Shown one piece after another: positions 34,749 to 44,758 of a stretch of DNA of 64,000 nt. The stretch covers positions 62,001 to 126,000 of the forward strand of contig NZ_BKCG01000009.1 of the NCBI RefSeq assembly GCF_008974325.1, read 5' to 3'. Under the pieces are notes generated by a model, which was not told where the DNA came from, did no database searches, and saw only the letters and a program-made list of their open reading frames with translations. Numbering within the stretch: position 1 is the stretch's first letter; every line of letters starts with the position of its first letter. A program made the translations under genes and the position numbers. Origin of the DNA: Patiriisocius marinus (lineage in GTDB: Bacteria > Bacteroidota > Bacteroidia > Flavobacteriales > Flavobacteriaceae).

Positions 34749-36208
34749 TAGTATTAAAAGACATATTGTACAAAGTTCCTCTAGAGAAAGTGCTAGGGAA
34801 TACGAGTGTGGCTATTCGTGATATTAATTTTGATAGTCGTAAAGTTGGTCTTGATGATGTTTTTGTTGCTATCAATGGTTCATTAAGTGATGGTCATAAC
34901 TATATAAAAGGTGCTGTTGATAAAGGTGTGATTGCTATTGTTTGTGAAATACTTCCTCTAGAAACTGTAAATGGTGTTACGTATATCCAAGTGAAAGATA
35001 GTCAGGAGGCCTTAGCAATGATGGCTTCTAACTTTTACGATAATCCTTCGACAGAATTAAAGTTAGTTGGGATTACTGGTACAAACGGGAAAACAACAAT
35101 AGCTACATTGCTATATAATTTGTTTTCAAAAGCAGGTTATGTTGCTGGATTGTTGTCAACGGTTAAAATAATGGTTGGGAATACGCAGCTTAATGCATCA
35201 CACACTACACCAGATAGTTTAACAATAAATAAGTTTTTGCGTGAAATGGTGGATGCTGGAGTTTCCTTTTGTTTTATGGAAGTTAGCTCTCACGGGATAG
35301 ATCAAAAACGAACCTCAGGATTAGAGTTTGCTGGAGGTGTTTTTACTAATTTATCACACGACCATCTTGATTATCATAAAGATTTTAAAGAATACCGAGA
35401 TGTTAAAAAGTTGTTTTTTGATCAATTGCCAAAAACTGCTTTTGCATTAACGAATGCCGATGATAAAAATGGCGATGTGATGCTACAGAATACCGTAGCA
35501 AGAAAATATAGCTATGCAGCAAAAACTGTTGCAGATTATAAAGTTCAGATTTTAGAAAATCAGTTTCAAGGTTTGTTACTTAAGATAAATAACCAAGAAT
35601 TGTGGGTTAAGCTTATCGGAAATTTTAATGCGTATAATTTATTAGCAATTTATGCTACAGCTGAATTATTAGGATTAGAGCAGCTTGAAATTTTACAATT
35701 GATAAGTACTCTTGAAAGTGTTGATGGAAGATTTCAGTTTAAAATTTCAGAAAAAAATATTACTGCAATTGTAGACTATGCTCATACGCCAGATGCATTG
35801 AAAAATGTATTAGGAACAATTAATACTATCAGAACTGGAAATGAAGAATTGATTACCGTGGTAGGTTGTGGTGGTGATAGAGATACTGCTAAACGTCCTA
35901 AAATGGGGCACATTGCATCACAACTTAGTACTAAAGTGATTTTTACAAGTGATAATCCAAGAACTGAAAACCCTGAAGCTATTATTGAAGAAATAGAAAA
36001 AGGAGTGTCGCCAGAAAATTTCAGAAAGACACTTTCAATAACAGATAGAAAACAGGCGATTAAAACTGCTTGTCAAATGGCTGCTGAAAATGATATCATT
36101 TTAATTGCAGGAAAAGGACACGAAACGTATCAAGAAGTTAACGGAGAACGAACAGATTTTGATGATTTCAAAATTGTAAACGAACTATTAATCGCCCTAA
36201 ATAAGTAA
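34745..36208 (+). CDS. murE: UDP-MurNAc-tripeptide synthetase, meso-DAP type
   Basis: MurE adds the third amino acid to the peptidoglycan stem. ATP site GTNGKTTIATL, then SSHGIDQKRTSGLEF, HTPDALKN and the DNPR signature (residues 403-406), which marks specificity for meso-diaminopimelate. So the cell wall is of the DAP type. The GTG start overlaps the ftsI stop (GTGA). 487 residues. Confidence 0.95.
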   Translation: MIVLKDILYKVPLEKVLGNTSVAIRDINFDSRKVGLDDVFVAINGSLSDGHNYIKGAVDKGVIAIVCEILPLETVNGVTYIQVKDSQEALAMMASNFYDNPSTELKLVGITGTNGKTTIATLLYNLFSKAGYVAGLLSTVKIMVGNTQLNASHTTPDSLTINKFLREMVDAGVSFCFMEVSSHGIDQKRTSGLEFAGGVFTNLSHDHLDYHKDFKEYRDVKKLFFDQLPKTAFALTNADDKNGDVMLQNTVARKYSYAAKTVADYKVQILENQFQGLLLKINNQELWVKLIGNFNAYNLLAIYATAELLGLEQLEILQLISTLESVDGRFQFKISEKNITAIVDYAHTPDALKNVLGTINTIRTGNEELITVVGCGGDRDTAKRPKMGHIASQLSTKVIFTSDNPRTENPEAIIEEIEKGVSPENFRKTLSITDRKQAIKTACQMAAENDIILIAGKGHETYQEVNGERTDFDDFKIVNELLIALNK

Positions 36209-36212
36209 GTAA

Positions 36213-37445
36213 ATGTTATATTATTTATTCGAATTTTTAGAGAAAGAATATCAAATGCCAGGGGCGAGCCTTTTTGGGTTTATCACCTTTAGGGCGGCAC
36301 TTGCTGTTATTACATCTTTAATAATCGCTACAATATTTGGAAAAAAAATCATTCGCATATTACAGCGAAAGCAAATGGGCGAAACTATTCGCGATTTAGG
36401 ATTAGAAGGTCAGGTTGAGAAAGCAGGAACTCCTACAATGGGTGGGATAATAATTATTCTTGCGACACTTATTCCTGTATTGTTATTTGCTAAGCTCGAA
36501 AATATCTATGTCATCATGTTGATTGTAACGACATTGTGGATGGGAATCATTGGTTTTATTGATGATTACTTAAAAAAGTTTAAAAATGATAAAGCTGGAT
36601 TGCCTGGAAAGTTCAAAGTTTTAGGGCAAGTAGGATTAGGGATTTTTGTCGGTTCAATTATGTTTTTTCACCCTGATGTAACCGTTAAGAGAGAGAAAGT
36701 CAACCCGGTGAATTCTGTTGAAAGTATTACACAGAGTTCGGCAAGAGAGTTTTATCCAGAGGAGCAAACATTACTAACTACAATACCTTTTGTTAAGGAA
36801 AACGAATTCAATTATGAGAGTCTTATTTCTTGGGCTGGCGAAGAGTACAAATCGTACATCTGGATCATATTTATTCCAATAGTAATTTTTATAATTACGG
36901 CAGTGTCAAACGGAGCAAATTTGACAGATGGTATTGATGGTCTTGCGGCGGGGACTTCAGCTATAATAGTAATAACACTTGCCTTATTTGCTTGGGTTTC
37001 AGGGAATCTTGTCTTTTCAGATTACCTCAATGTAATGTATATACCAAACACTGGAGAAGTCACAATTTTTACAATGGCATTTGTGGGAGCGCTCATAGGG
37101 TTTTTGTGGTATAATGCATACCCCGCTCAAGTTTTTATGGGAGATACCGGGAGTTTGACAATAGGAGGAATTATCGCTGTAATCGCTATCATTATTAGAA
37201 AAGAACTATTAATTCCATTGTTGTGCGGAATCTTTTTTATGGAAACACTGTCAGTAATGTTACAGGTGAGTTGGTTCAAGTATACAAAAAAGAAGTTTGG
37301 TGAAGGACGAAGAATATTTAAGATGTCACCATTACATCACCATTATCAAAAAGGTGGTTTTCACGAGAGTAAAATTGTAGTTCGATTTTGGATTGTTGGA
37401 ATTTTTCTAGCAATACTAACGGTTGTGACATTAAAAATTAGATAA
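36213..37445 (+). CDS. mraY: Phospho-MurNAc-pentapeptide transferase
   Basis: MraY makes lipid I at the inner membrane. Motifs: [21 protein letters not shown] (Asp pair), [27 protein letters not shown] and the His loop [12 protein letters not shown]. About ten membrane helices. At 410 residues it is about 50 longer than the E. coli protein; the extra length is a periplasmic loop around residues 155-205, as usual in Bacteroidetes. Confidence 0.95.
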   Translation: MLYYLFEFLEKEYQMPGASLFGFITFRAALAVITSLIIATIFGKKIIRILQRKQMGETIRDLGLEGQVEKAGTPTMGGIIIILATLIPVLLFAKLENIYVIMLIVTTLWMGIIGFIDDYLKKFKNDKAGLPGKFKVLGQVGLGIFVGSIMFFHPDVTVKREKVNPVNSVESITQSSAREFYPEEQTLLTTIPFVKENEFNYESLISWAGEEYKSYIWIIFIPIVIFIITAVSNGANLTDGIDGLAAGTSAIIVITLALFAWVSGNLVFSDYLNVMYIPNTGEVTIFTMAFVGALIGFLWYNAYPAQVFMGDTGSLTIGGIIAVIAIIIRKELLIPLLCGIFFMETLSVMLQVSWFKYTKKKFGEGRRIFKMSPLHHHYQKGGFHESKIVVRFWIVGIFLAILTVVTLKIR

Positions 37446-37458
37446 ATAATTAAAGGTC

Positions 37459-38817
37459 ATGGAATCCAATATAGAACATCAAGCGCCTAAAAAATTAGTA
37501 ATCCTCGGAGGAGGAGAAAGTGGTGTTGGTACAGCTGTTTTAGGGATGCAGAAAGGTTTTGAAGTTTTTGTTTCAGACTTCGGAAATATTAAAGAAAAGT
37601 ACAAGCAAGTTCTTATAAATAATGCGATTGAGTTTGAAGATGGAGGTCACACATCAGAAAGGATTTTAACAGCAGATTTAGTAATGAAAAGTCCGGGAAT
37701 TCCTGAAAAAGCACCTATAGTTAAAGCGCTTTTAGAAAAGGGAGTGAAAGTTATTTCTGAAATCGAATTCGCTTCAGCTTATACAAATGCTACCATAGTT
37801 GGTATCACAGGAAGTAACGGAAAAACAACAACGGCTACTTTAGTGTACGAGCTGTTAAAAAAGGATTTAAATGTAGCGCTTGGAGGGAACATTGGCGACA
37901 GTTTTGCACTTCAAGTTTCAGAAGGAAAATTTGAAAACTATGTGCTTGAGTTGAGTAGTTTTCAGCTAGATGGAATTGTAGCTTTTGCGCCGCATATTTC
38001 GGTGTTAACAAATTTAAGTCCAGATCATTTAGATCGCTATGAGTACGATTATAATAAGTATATCGCATCAAAATTCAGGATAACTGAAAATCAGACAGAA
38101 GATGATTATTTCATCTATGATGCAGATGATGTTGAAATAAATAAGTGGTTAGATAGTCACGAGATTAAAGCGAAAAAAATACCTTTTTCAATAAAACGAA
38201 AAATTGAAGAAGGTGCCTATTTAGAAGATAATAATATAATAATAACCTTACATAATAACATATTCACTATGCCATTAGCAACATTAGGAGTACAAGGACA
38301 ACACAATACAAAAAATGCCATGGCAGCTAGTACAGTAGCCACATTATTAAAAATTAGAAAACAAACAATACGTGAGTGTTTAGAAAAGTTTCAAGGTGTT
38401 GAACACCGTCTTGAAAAAGTGCTTAAAATTAACAACGTGATGTATATCAACGATAGTAAAGCAACAAATGTAAATGCTACATTTTATGCTTTAGATAGTA
38501 TGACAACACCAACGGTATGGATTGTTGGTGGAGTTGATAAAGGAAATGATTATTCAGAGTTACTTCCTCTTGTTAATGAGAAAGTAAAAGCGATAGTTTG
38601 TCTTGGTGTTGATAACGAAAAGATTAAGGCGGCTTTCGGTAATATAAGTGATATGATTGTTGAAACTGCAGGTATGCAAGAGGCTGTGAAAGTGGCGTAC
38701 AAATTAGCAGACCGCAATGATACAGTACTTTTAAGTCCGGCTTGTGCAAGTTTCGATTTGTTTACAAGTTATGAGGATCGTGGAAGACAATTTAAAGAAG
38801 CTGTAAGACATTTGTAG
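37459..38817 (+). CDS. murD: UDP-MurNAc-L-alanine:D-glutamate ligase
   Basis: MurD adds D-Glu to UDP-MurNAc-Ala. Rossmann start KLVILGGGESGVGTAVLG, ATP loop GITGSNGKTTTATL, ELSSFQLDGI, NLSPDHLDRYE, the ligase motif NDSKATNVNAT and VLLSPACASFDLFTSYEDRG, in parts, near the end. 452 residues, normal. It follows mraY by 13 bases. Confidence 0.95.
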   Translation: MESNIEHQAPKKLVILGGGESGVGTAVLGMQKGFEVFVSDFGNIKEKYKQVLINNAIEFEDGGHTSERILTADLVMKSPGIPEKAPIVKALLEKGVKVISEIEFASAYTNATIVGITGSNGKTTTATLVYELLKKDLNVALGGNIGDSFALQVSEGKFENYVLELSSFQLDGIVAFAPHISVLTNLSPDHLDRYEYDYNKYIASKFRITENQTEDDYFIYDADDVEINKWLDSHEIKAKKIPFSIKRKIEEGAYLEDNNIIITLHNNIFTMPLATLGVQGQHNTKNAMAASTVATLLKIRKQTIRECLEKFQGVEHRLEKVLKINNVMYINDSKATNVNATFYALDSMTTPTVWIVGGVDKGNDYSELLPLVNEKVKAIVCLGVDNEKIKAAFGNISDMIVETAGMQEAVKVAYKLADRNDTVLLSPACASFDLFTSYEDRGRQFKEAVRHL

Positions 38818-38882
38818 TAGAATTAAAATTGTGTAAGTAAGGTTGAAGAGTAGGAATTAGTACATATAAATTAATAAGTAGC

Positions 38883-40076
38883 TTGAGAGCTTTTTTTAAA
38901 AACATACAAGGAGATAGATATATATGGGCAGTAGCTGGGCTACTCGCTATATTTTCGTTTATGCCAGTTTATAGCGCAAGTAGTAACCTTGCGTATTTGT
39001 ACGGTGACGGAAACACTATCAAGTTTTTGTTTAAACATTTTGCTCACTTGATGTTAGGTTTTGCAATTCTTTATGGAGTGCATAAAATACCATATCATTA
39101 TTTTAGGGGGCTATCGATAATTGCATTGCCATTGGTTTTTGTCTTGTTGTTGGTTACCTTAGCTCAAGGCACAACCATAGGCGGAGCAAATGCAAGTAGA
39201 TGGATACGTGTGCCGCTTGTGGGCTTTACATTTCAAACATCTACGCTCGCTGGAGTGGTGCTAATGACTTATGTGGCGCGCTATTTATCACGAATTAAGG
39301 ATAAGGCAATCACTTTTAAAGAAACATTGCTTCCATTGTGGGGTCCTGTTTTTTTAATACTTGCACTTATTTTACCGGCCAATTTTTCAACTACCGCAAT
39401 CATATTTGCAATGGTTACTTTGTTGGTTTTTGTAGGAGGTTATCCTCTACGTTATTTAGGAATAGTACTAGGTGCGGGTTTGCTAATGCTCACGCTATTT
39501 GTACTTTCTGCTAAGGCGTTTCCTGGGGTTTTTCCAAATAGGGTAGATACATGGATAAGTAGGGTTGAGAATTTTTCGGACAAAACAGATACGGAAGGAG
39601 ATTACCAAATTGAAAGATCTAAGATAGCAATAGCTTCTGGAGGAATTAAAGGGCTTGGCCCTGGTAAAAGTGTTCAAAAAAACTTTTTACCTCAGTCTTC
39701 TTCAGATTTCATTTTTGCTATTATCGTTGAAGAATGGGGGCTCGTTGGTGGTTTTATATTAATGGGGCTTTATCTCTTTTTGTTATATCGACTAGTTTTA
39801 GTGGCGCATAAATCTGAAGGAATGTTCTCTAAGCTTTTAGTGATAGGAGTGGGGCTTCCTATTGTTTTTCAGGCGTTAATAAATATGGCTGTAGCAGTAG
39901 AGTTGTTTCCTGTTACTGGACAAACATTGCCGCTTGTAAGTAGTGGAGGGACGAGTATATGGATGACGTGTTTAGCATTAGGAATGATATTGAGCGTGAG
40001 TGCTAAAAGAGAAATAAAAGAAAAAGATATTGAAGAGAATGATAACCCATTAGCGGTTTTATCTGAAGCACTATAA
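38883..40076 (+). CDS. ftsW: Septal lipid II polymerase / SEDS protein FtsW
   Basis: FtsW is the SEDS glycosyltransferase that works with FtsI at the septum. It has about ten helices and the SEDS motifs GANASRWIRVPLVGFTFQTS, in parts, GGIKGLGPGKSVQKNFLPQS, in parts, and DFIFAIIVEEWG, plus PLVSSGGTS near the end. No ATG is available at the family N-terminus: the start is TTG at 38883, giving RAFFKNIQGDRYIWAVAG. 397 residues, normal length. Confidence 0.93.
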   Translation: MRAFFKNIQGDRYIWAVAGLLAIFSFMPVYSASSNLAYLYGDGNTIKFLFKHFAHLMLGFAILYGVHKIPYHYFRGLSIIALPLVFVLLLVTLAQGTTIGGANASRWIRVPLVGFTFQTSTLAGVVLMTYVARYLSRIKDKAITFKETLLPLWGPVFLILALILPANFSTTAIIFAMVTLLVFVGGYPLRYLGIVLGAGLLMLTLFVLSAKAFPGVFPNRVDTWISRVENFSDKTDTEGDYQIERSKIAIASGGIKGLGPGKSVQKNFLPQSSSDFIFAIIVEEWGLVGGFILMGLYLFLLYRLVLVAHKSEGMFSKLLVIGVGLPIVFQALINMAVAVELFPVTGQTLPLVSSGGTSIWMTCLALGMILSVSAKREIKEKDIEENDNPLAVLSEAL

Positions 40077-40105
40077 TGCTGAAATTTTAATAAAAGAATA
40101 AATAT

Positions 40106-41206
40106 ATCGCAGCAAATAAAACATACAAGTTTATAATTTCAGGAGGAGGAACTGGAGGGCATATTTACCCTGCAGTTGCTATTGCAAATGAATTGAAATC
40201 TCGTTACCCGGGATCGGATTTTTTATTTGTAGGTGCGAATGATAGAATGGAGATGGAGAAAGTTCCACAAGCGGGCTATAAAATTGAAGGGCTTTGGATT
40301 AGTGGTATTCAACGAAACTTAAGTTTTAAAAATTTAATGTTTCCGTTTAAGCTTATTTCCAGTTTAATGAAATCTAGAAAATTGATTTCTAAGTTTAAAC
40401 CCGATGTTGCCATTGGTACAGGAGGTTATGCAAGTGCATCTGTGTTAAAGGTAGCGTCAATGAAACGAATTCCTTGTTTAATACAAGAGCAAAATAGTCA
40501 CGCCGGAATTACAAACAAGTGGTTGGGTAAAAGTGTTCAACGCATTTGTACTGCTTATGATGGAATGGATAAATTTTTTCCGAAAGATAAAGTAGTACTA
40601 ACGGGCAATCCTGTTAGGAAAGATTTGATTGCAATAAAAGAAACTAAAGCTGATGCACTAGACTTTTTTAAACTTTCATCAACAAAAAAAACAGTTTTAG
40701 TTTTAGGAGGAAGTTTAGGGGCTAGACGCATTAATCAAATTATCGAAAAAGCGTTACCATTTTTTGATAAAGAACAAGTACAAGTTATCTGGCAATGTGG
40801 AAAATTGTATGAAGATCAATATATATTAAAAGGAACAGAAACAGTAAAAGTGCATACATTTCTAAACAGAATGGACTTAGCGTATACAGCTGCAGATATA
40901 ATAATCTCTAGAGCTGGGGCACTTTCGGTATCTGAGGTTTGTTTGGTTGGTAAGCCTGTTATGTTTATTCCTTCCCCTAATGTGGCGGAAGATCATCAAA
41001 CAAAAAATGCCTTGAGTATTTCAGAAAAAGATGCGGCTATTTTACTTAGAGAGAAAGAGGCAGATGAAAACTTTGAGCCATTGCTTAAGTCGTTGCTTGA
41101 TGATAAGGAGAGACAGCAAAAGCTTAGTGAAAACATTAAAAGTTTAGCCAAACCAAATGCTACAAACCATATTGTAGATGAGATTGAAAAATTATTAAAG
41201 AACTAA
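40106..41206 (+). CDS. murG: UDP-GlcNAc:lipid I N-acetylglucosaminyltransferase, non-standard start
   Basis: MurG makes lipid II. The frame is open from 40094 and encodes the conserved N-terminus [20 protein letters not shown], then [36 protein letters not shown] and a C-terminal [11 protein letters not shown]. The first standard start codon in frame (TTG at 40193) lies after the essential GGGTGGH loop, so it cannot be the real start. Between the stop at 40091 and the first strand the only plausible initiator is ATC at 40106 (or a single-base change of an ATG there). From 40106 the protein has 366 residues, the normal length. The start is therefore inferred; the gene itself is certain. Confidence 0.9.
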   Translation: MAANKTYKFIISGGGTGGHIYPAVAIANELKSRYPGSDFLFVGANDRMEMEKVPQAGYKIEGLWISGIQRNLSFKNLMFPFKLISSLMKSRKLISKFKPDVAIGTGGYASASVLKVASMKRIPCLIQEQNSHAGITNKWLGKSVQRICTAYDGMDKFFPKDKVVLTGNPVRKDLIAIKETKADALDFFKLSSTKKTVLVLGGSLGARRINQIIEKALPFFDKEQVQVIWQCGKLYEDQYILKGTETVKVHTFLNRMDLAYTAADIIISRAGALSVSEVCLVGKPVMFIPSPNVAEDHQTKNALSISEKDAAILLREKEADENFEPLLKSLLDDKERQQKLSENIKSLAKPNATNHIVDEIEKLLKN

Positions 41207-41222
41207 TAATATTAAAATTAAA

Positions 41223-42590
41223 GTGAACATACTTAACAACATATCAACGGTATACTTTGTGGGCATTGGCGGCATAGGGATGAGTGCGCTTGCTCGTTTT
41301 GCAGCGCTCAAAGAACTTGATGTGATGGGGTATGATAAAACCGAAACTAAGCTTACAAAAAAATTAGTTGTTGAGGGGATAACACTTAATTATGTGGATG
41401 CGGTTGACCAGTTGCCGTTGCAGAAAATTTCAGCAGAAAACACATTAGTTGTTTACACACCGGCGATACCAAACGACAGTGAAATATTAAACTACTTTAT
41501 TAACAATAAGTACCAAGTTATTAAGCGCTCTAAGTTTTTAGGCGCGGTAACTCAAGATACCTTATGTCTTGCGGTTGCAGGAACACATGGGAAGACAACA
41601 ACCTCTGCTATTTTAGGGCATTTAATGGTAGCTTGCGATATGCCTGTTACTGCCTTTTTAGGCGGAATTGCAGAGAATTATCATTCTAATTTTATTAGCA
41701 ATGGAACGGAAATTACAGTAGTTGAGGCAGACGAGTTTGATCGATCTTTTTTAACATTGAGCCCTGATATAGCTTGTATTACTTCAATGGATGCAGATCA
41801 TCTAGATATCTACGGAAATGCTACAGAAATTGAAAATTCATTTAGAGATTTTGCTGCTTTAGTATCTAATTCGGATAATTTATTGTTTAAAAAAGGGTTG
41901 CCATTAAAAGGGAAAGACGTTGCTATTGAAGTAGAGGCACAATATAAAGCTGAAAACGTACGTATAGAAAATGGAGCGTATAAATTTGATTTAAAAACTC
42001 CAACTGAAACTATTGATAATTTAGTGTTTTATTTACCGGGTCATCACAATTTACACAATGCAGTTACCGCTTTAGGGATGGCATTGTTGGCAGGGACTCC
42101 AGTGAGTAAAATTCCTAAAGCATTAGCTTCTTTCAAAGGAGTTGAGCGTCGTTTTAGTTATAAAATAAATAATAAAAATTTAGTGTTAATTGATGATTAT
42201 GCACATCACCCAACAGAGTTGAATGCACTTTATCAAGCAGTAACTGAAATGTACCCAAACGAGAAAAAGTGCATTGTTTTTCAACCGCATTTGTTCACTC
42301 GTACGCGCGATTTTATCGACGGTTTTGCAGAAAGTTTAGCGCAATTTGACGAAGTATATATTTTAGATATTTATCCGGCTCGCGAAAAACCTCTAGAAGG
42401 TGTTGATTCAACGTGGTTGTTAGCTGAAATATTAAAGCGGAAAAATGACGCGAAAGCACAATTAATAACGAAAGAAGAAATATTAGAAAGTATTAAAATT
42501 TCGGCATTAAAAGTTAATCTTTTAGTGGGTGCCGGAGACATAGGTGTTGAAGTTGAATCAGTTACAAAAGCTTTAGCGTATGAAAGTTAA
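41223..42590 (+). CDS. murC: UDP-MurNAc-L-alanine ligase
   Basis: MurC attaches L-Ala to UDP-MurNAc. Visible: YFVGIGGIGMSALARFA, the ATP loop AGTHGKTTTSAILG, VEADEFDRSFL, GHHNLHNAVTALGM, DDYAHHPTEL and FQPHLFTRTRDF. The start is GTG at 41223. 455 residues. The end overlaps ftsQ by 11 bases. Confidence 0.95.
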   Translation: MNILNNISTVYFVGIGGIGMSALARFAALKELDVMGYDKTETKLTKKLVVEGITLNYVDAVDQLPLQKISAENTLVVYTPAIPNDSEILNYFINNKYQVIKRSKFLGAVTQDTLCLAVAGTHGKTTTSAILGHLMVACDMPVTAFLGGIAENYHSNFISNGTEITVVEADEFDRSFLTLSPDIACITSMDADHLDIYGNATEIENSFRDFAALVSNSDNLLFKKGLPLKGKDVAIEVEAQYKAENVRIENGAYKFDLKTPTETIDNLVFYLPGHHNLHNAVTALGMALLAGTPVSKIPKALASFKGVERRFSYKINNKNLVLIDDYAHHPTELNALYQAVTEMYPNEKKCIVFQPHLFTRTRDFIDGFAESLAQFDEVYILDIYPAREKPLEGVDSTWLLAEILKRKNDAKAQLITKEEILESIKISALKVNLLVGAGDIGVEVESVTKALAYES

Positions 42591-43296
42591 TTGGGCACTA
42601 TTGAAGTTTGTGTTGTTGACATCACTAATAGTGTTGCTGTTTGGCTTTACTAAAAAGCGAAATCAAGAACGCAAATTGACTAAAATAGACATTGAGTTTT
42701 TAGACCAAAATGCGCCATTTATAACACGTAATTCGGTTAATAAGATGTTAATACAAAATCACGACAGTGTTACGAGCCTGAGTAAAGAAACCTTAGTTTT
42801 GAAAGAGATGGAATCTAGACTGCTCCAAAACGAGATGATTCGTGATGCAAATGTATTTGTAACAGTTGATGGGCAATTAGGAGCAAAAATTGAACAAAGA
42901 AATCCGATAGCGAGGGTATCAGCTTCACCGGATTATTACATAGATGAAGATGGGGAGAAAATGCCATTGTCTTCGGTGTATACAGCAAGAGTGCCTTTAG
43001 TAACTGGGAATGTTACTAAAATTCAATCTCAATTAACACATTTAGTGCAGAACATACGAGCGGATGAGTTTATGAATAAGAGTGTTGTTGGTATTGATGT
43101 GGCAAATGAAGAAATGGTGCTACTGAGAATGCGAAAGCATAATTATAAAGTGCTTTTTGGAGACACAAATGCCATAGATTTGAAATTTCAGAATTATAAA
43201 GCATTTTATCAAAAAGCAAAACAAGATAAAACATTAGAAGATTATAAAACAGTCGATTTAAGATTTGGGAGCCAAGTGGTTGCAACAAAAAAGTAA
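42580..43296 (+). CDS. ftsQ: Cell division protein FtsQ
   Basis: A bitopic divisome protein: a short cytosolic N-terminus, one helix (about residues 6-23, LLKFVLLTSLIVLLFGFT), and a periplasmic POTRA/FtsQ beta region (RDANVFVTVDGQLGAKIEQR, in parts, PIARV, YYIDEDGEKMPLS). 238 residues, typical for Bacteroidetes, and correctly placed between murC and ftsA. Confidence 0.9.
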   Translation: MKVNWALLKFVLLTSLIVLLFGFTKKRNQERKLTKIDIEFLDQNAPFITRNSVNKMLIQNHDSVTSLSKETLVLKEMESRLLQNEMIRDANVFVTVDGQLGAKIEQRNPIARVSASPDYYIDEDGEKMPLSSVYTARVPLVTGNVTKIQSQLTHLVQNIRADEFMNKSVVGIDVANEEMVLLRMRKHNYKVLFGDTNAIDLKFQNYKAFYQKAKQDKTLEDYKTVDLRFGSQVVATKK

Positions 43297-43299
43297 GGT

Positions 43300-44646
43300 A
43301 TGGAAGATACTAGTATTGCTGTAGGATTAGATATTGGGACAACTAAAATTGTCGCAATGATTGGTCGCAAGAATGAATATGGGAAAATGGAGATTTTAGG
43401 CATAGGAAAGTCTAAAAGTATGGGGGTGCACCGTGGCGTTGTAAATAATATCACGCAAACCATTCAATCCATTCAACAAGCTGTTACCGATGCAGAAACA
43501 TCTTCGGGTATAAAAATAGAAGATGTAGTTGTAGGTATTGCAGGGCAACACATACGCAGCTTACAACATAGCGATTACATTACCCGTGCAGATAGCGACG
43601 AGGTTATTGACGTAGATGATATTGATAGATTGTGTAACCAAGTTCACAAGCTTGTAATGTTACCTGGAGAAGAAATTATTCACGTTCTACCACAAGATTT
43701 TAAAGTTGATGGTCAAGCTGAAATAAAAGAACCTATAGGAATGTATGGTGGACGTCTTGAGGCAAATTTTCACGTAGTTGTGGGACAAGTAGCGTCAATT
43801 AAAAATATAGGACGTTGTGTAAAAAGTTCAGGATTAGAGTTAAGTGGAATTACACTTGAGCCTCTAGCATCAGCTAATGCTGTATTAAGCCAAGAGGAGA
43901 AAGAAGCTGGTGTTGCGTTAATTGATATAGGCGGTGGAACAACTGACTTAGCAATTTTTAAAGATGGAATTATTAGACATACAGCTGTAATTCCTTTTGG
44001 AGGAAATGTAATTACTGAAGATATAAAAGCTGGTTGTAGTATTATAGAGAAACAAGCCGAACTTTTAAAAGTGAAATTTGGATCTGCATGGCCTGGAGAA
44101 AATAAGGATAATGAAATAGTTTCAATTCCTGGTTTACGAGGTCGCGAACCAAAAGAAATTACGCTTAAAAATCTATCTAAAATTATACACGCTCGCGTTG
44201 TGGAAATTATAGATCAAGTGTATTTAGAGATTAAAAATTATGGTCATGAAGATCAGAAAAAACAGCTTATAGCTGGAATTGTTTTGACAGGTGGTGGTGC
44301 ACAACTATCGCATTTAAAACAATTAGTAGAATATATAACTGGAATGGATACCCGTATAGGTTATCCTAATGAGCATTTAGCTGGTGACAGCGATGCCGAA
44401 ACAACAAGTCCGTTATATGCTACTGCAGTTGGATTAGTGATGAACAGTCTTGAAAATAAAGCAAGAATGCAATCTATTAAATCACAAGTTGAAGCAGCTC
44501 CAAAGGTTGTAGAAACTACTGAAACTGTAATTACGGAAGAAATTGAAGAAACAGAAGTTGAACCTCCTACAGTAAGTCAACCTCGAAAGGGGTTCTTTGA
44601 AAAATGGGGTGAGAAATTTAAAGAATTTCTTGACAACGCTGAGTAA
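43300..44646 (+). CDS. ftsA: Cell division protein FtsA
   Basis: FtsA is the actin-like ATPase that tethers FtsZ to the membrane. Phosphate-1 motif GLDIGTTKIVAMIG, phosphate-2 ALIDIGGGTTDLAIF, adenosine motif VLTGGGAQLSHL. The last 15 residues (GFFEKWGEKFKEFLDNAE, in parts) form an amphipathic helix suited to membrane binding, after a Glu/Thr/Val-rich linker. 448 residues. Confidence 0.95.
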   Translation: MEDTSIAVGLDIGTTKIVAMIGRKNEYGKMEILGIGKSKSMGVHRGVVNNITQTIQSIQQAVTDAETSSGIKIEDVVVGIAGQHIRSLQHSDYITRADSDEVIDVDDIDRLCNQVHKLVMLPGEEIIHVLPQDFKVDGQAEIKEPIGMYGGRLEANFHVVVGQVASIKNIGRCVKSSGLELSGITLEPLASANAVLSQEEKEAGVALIDIGGGTTDLAIFKDGIIRHTAVIPFGGNVITEDIKAGCSIIEKQAELLKVKFGSAWPGENKDNEIVSIPGLRGREPKEITLKNLSKIIHARVVEIIDQVYLEIKNYGHEDQKKQLIAGIVLTGGGAQLSHLKQLVEYITGMDTRIGYPNEHLAGDSDAETTSPLYATAVGLVMNSLENKARMQSIKSQVEAAPKVVETTETVITEEIEETEVEPPTVSQPRKGFFEKWGEKFKEFLDNAE

Positions 44647-44758
44647 GAAAGTACAATTGAAACAATAATATAGTTCGCTAAAGCGAAATAAGAAATAAAA
44701 AAGACTTGATTGACTTAGGTTAATCAATTAGGATATTAAACCTCGCAAAATAACGTAT
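44647..44758. other. ftsA-ftsZ intergenic region with small inverted repeat
   Basis: 112 bases. A short perfect inverted repeat (TTCGCT AA AGCGAA, 44673-44686) and an imperfect one further on (TTGATTGAC ... GTTAATCAA) occur. No TAnnTTTG box is evident, so ftsZ is probably read through from upstream. Confidence 0.4.

Noticed and set aside
40193-40195. TTG at 40193 as the murG start
   Set aside because: It would delete the first beta strand and the GGGTGGH loop, which are encoded in frame just upstream.
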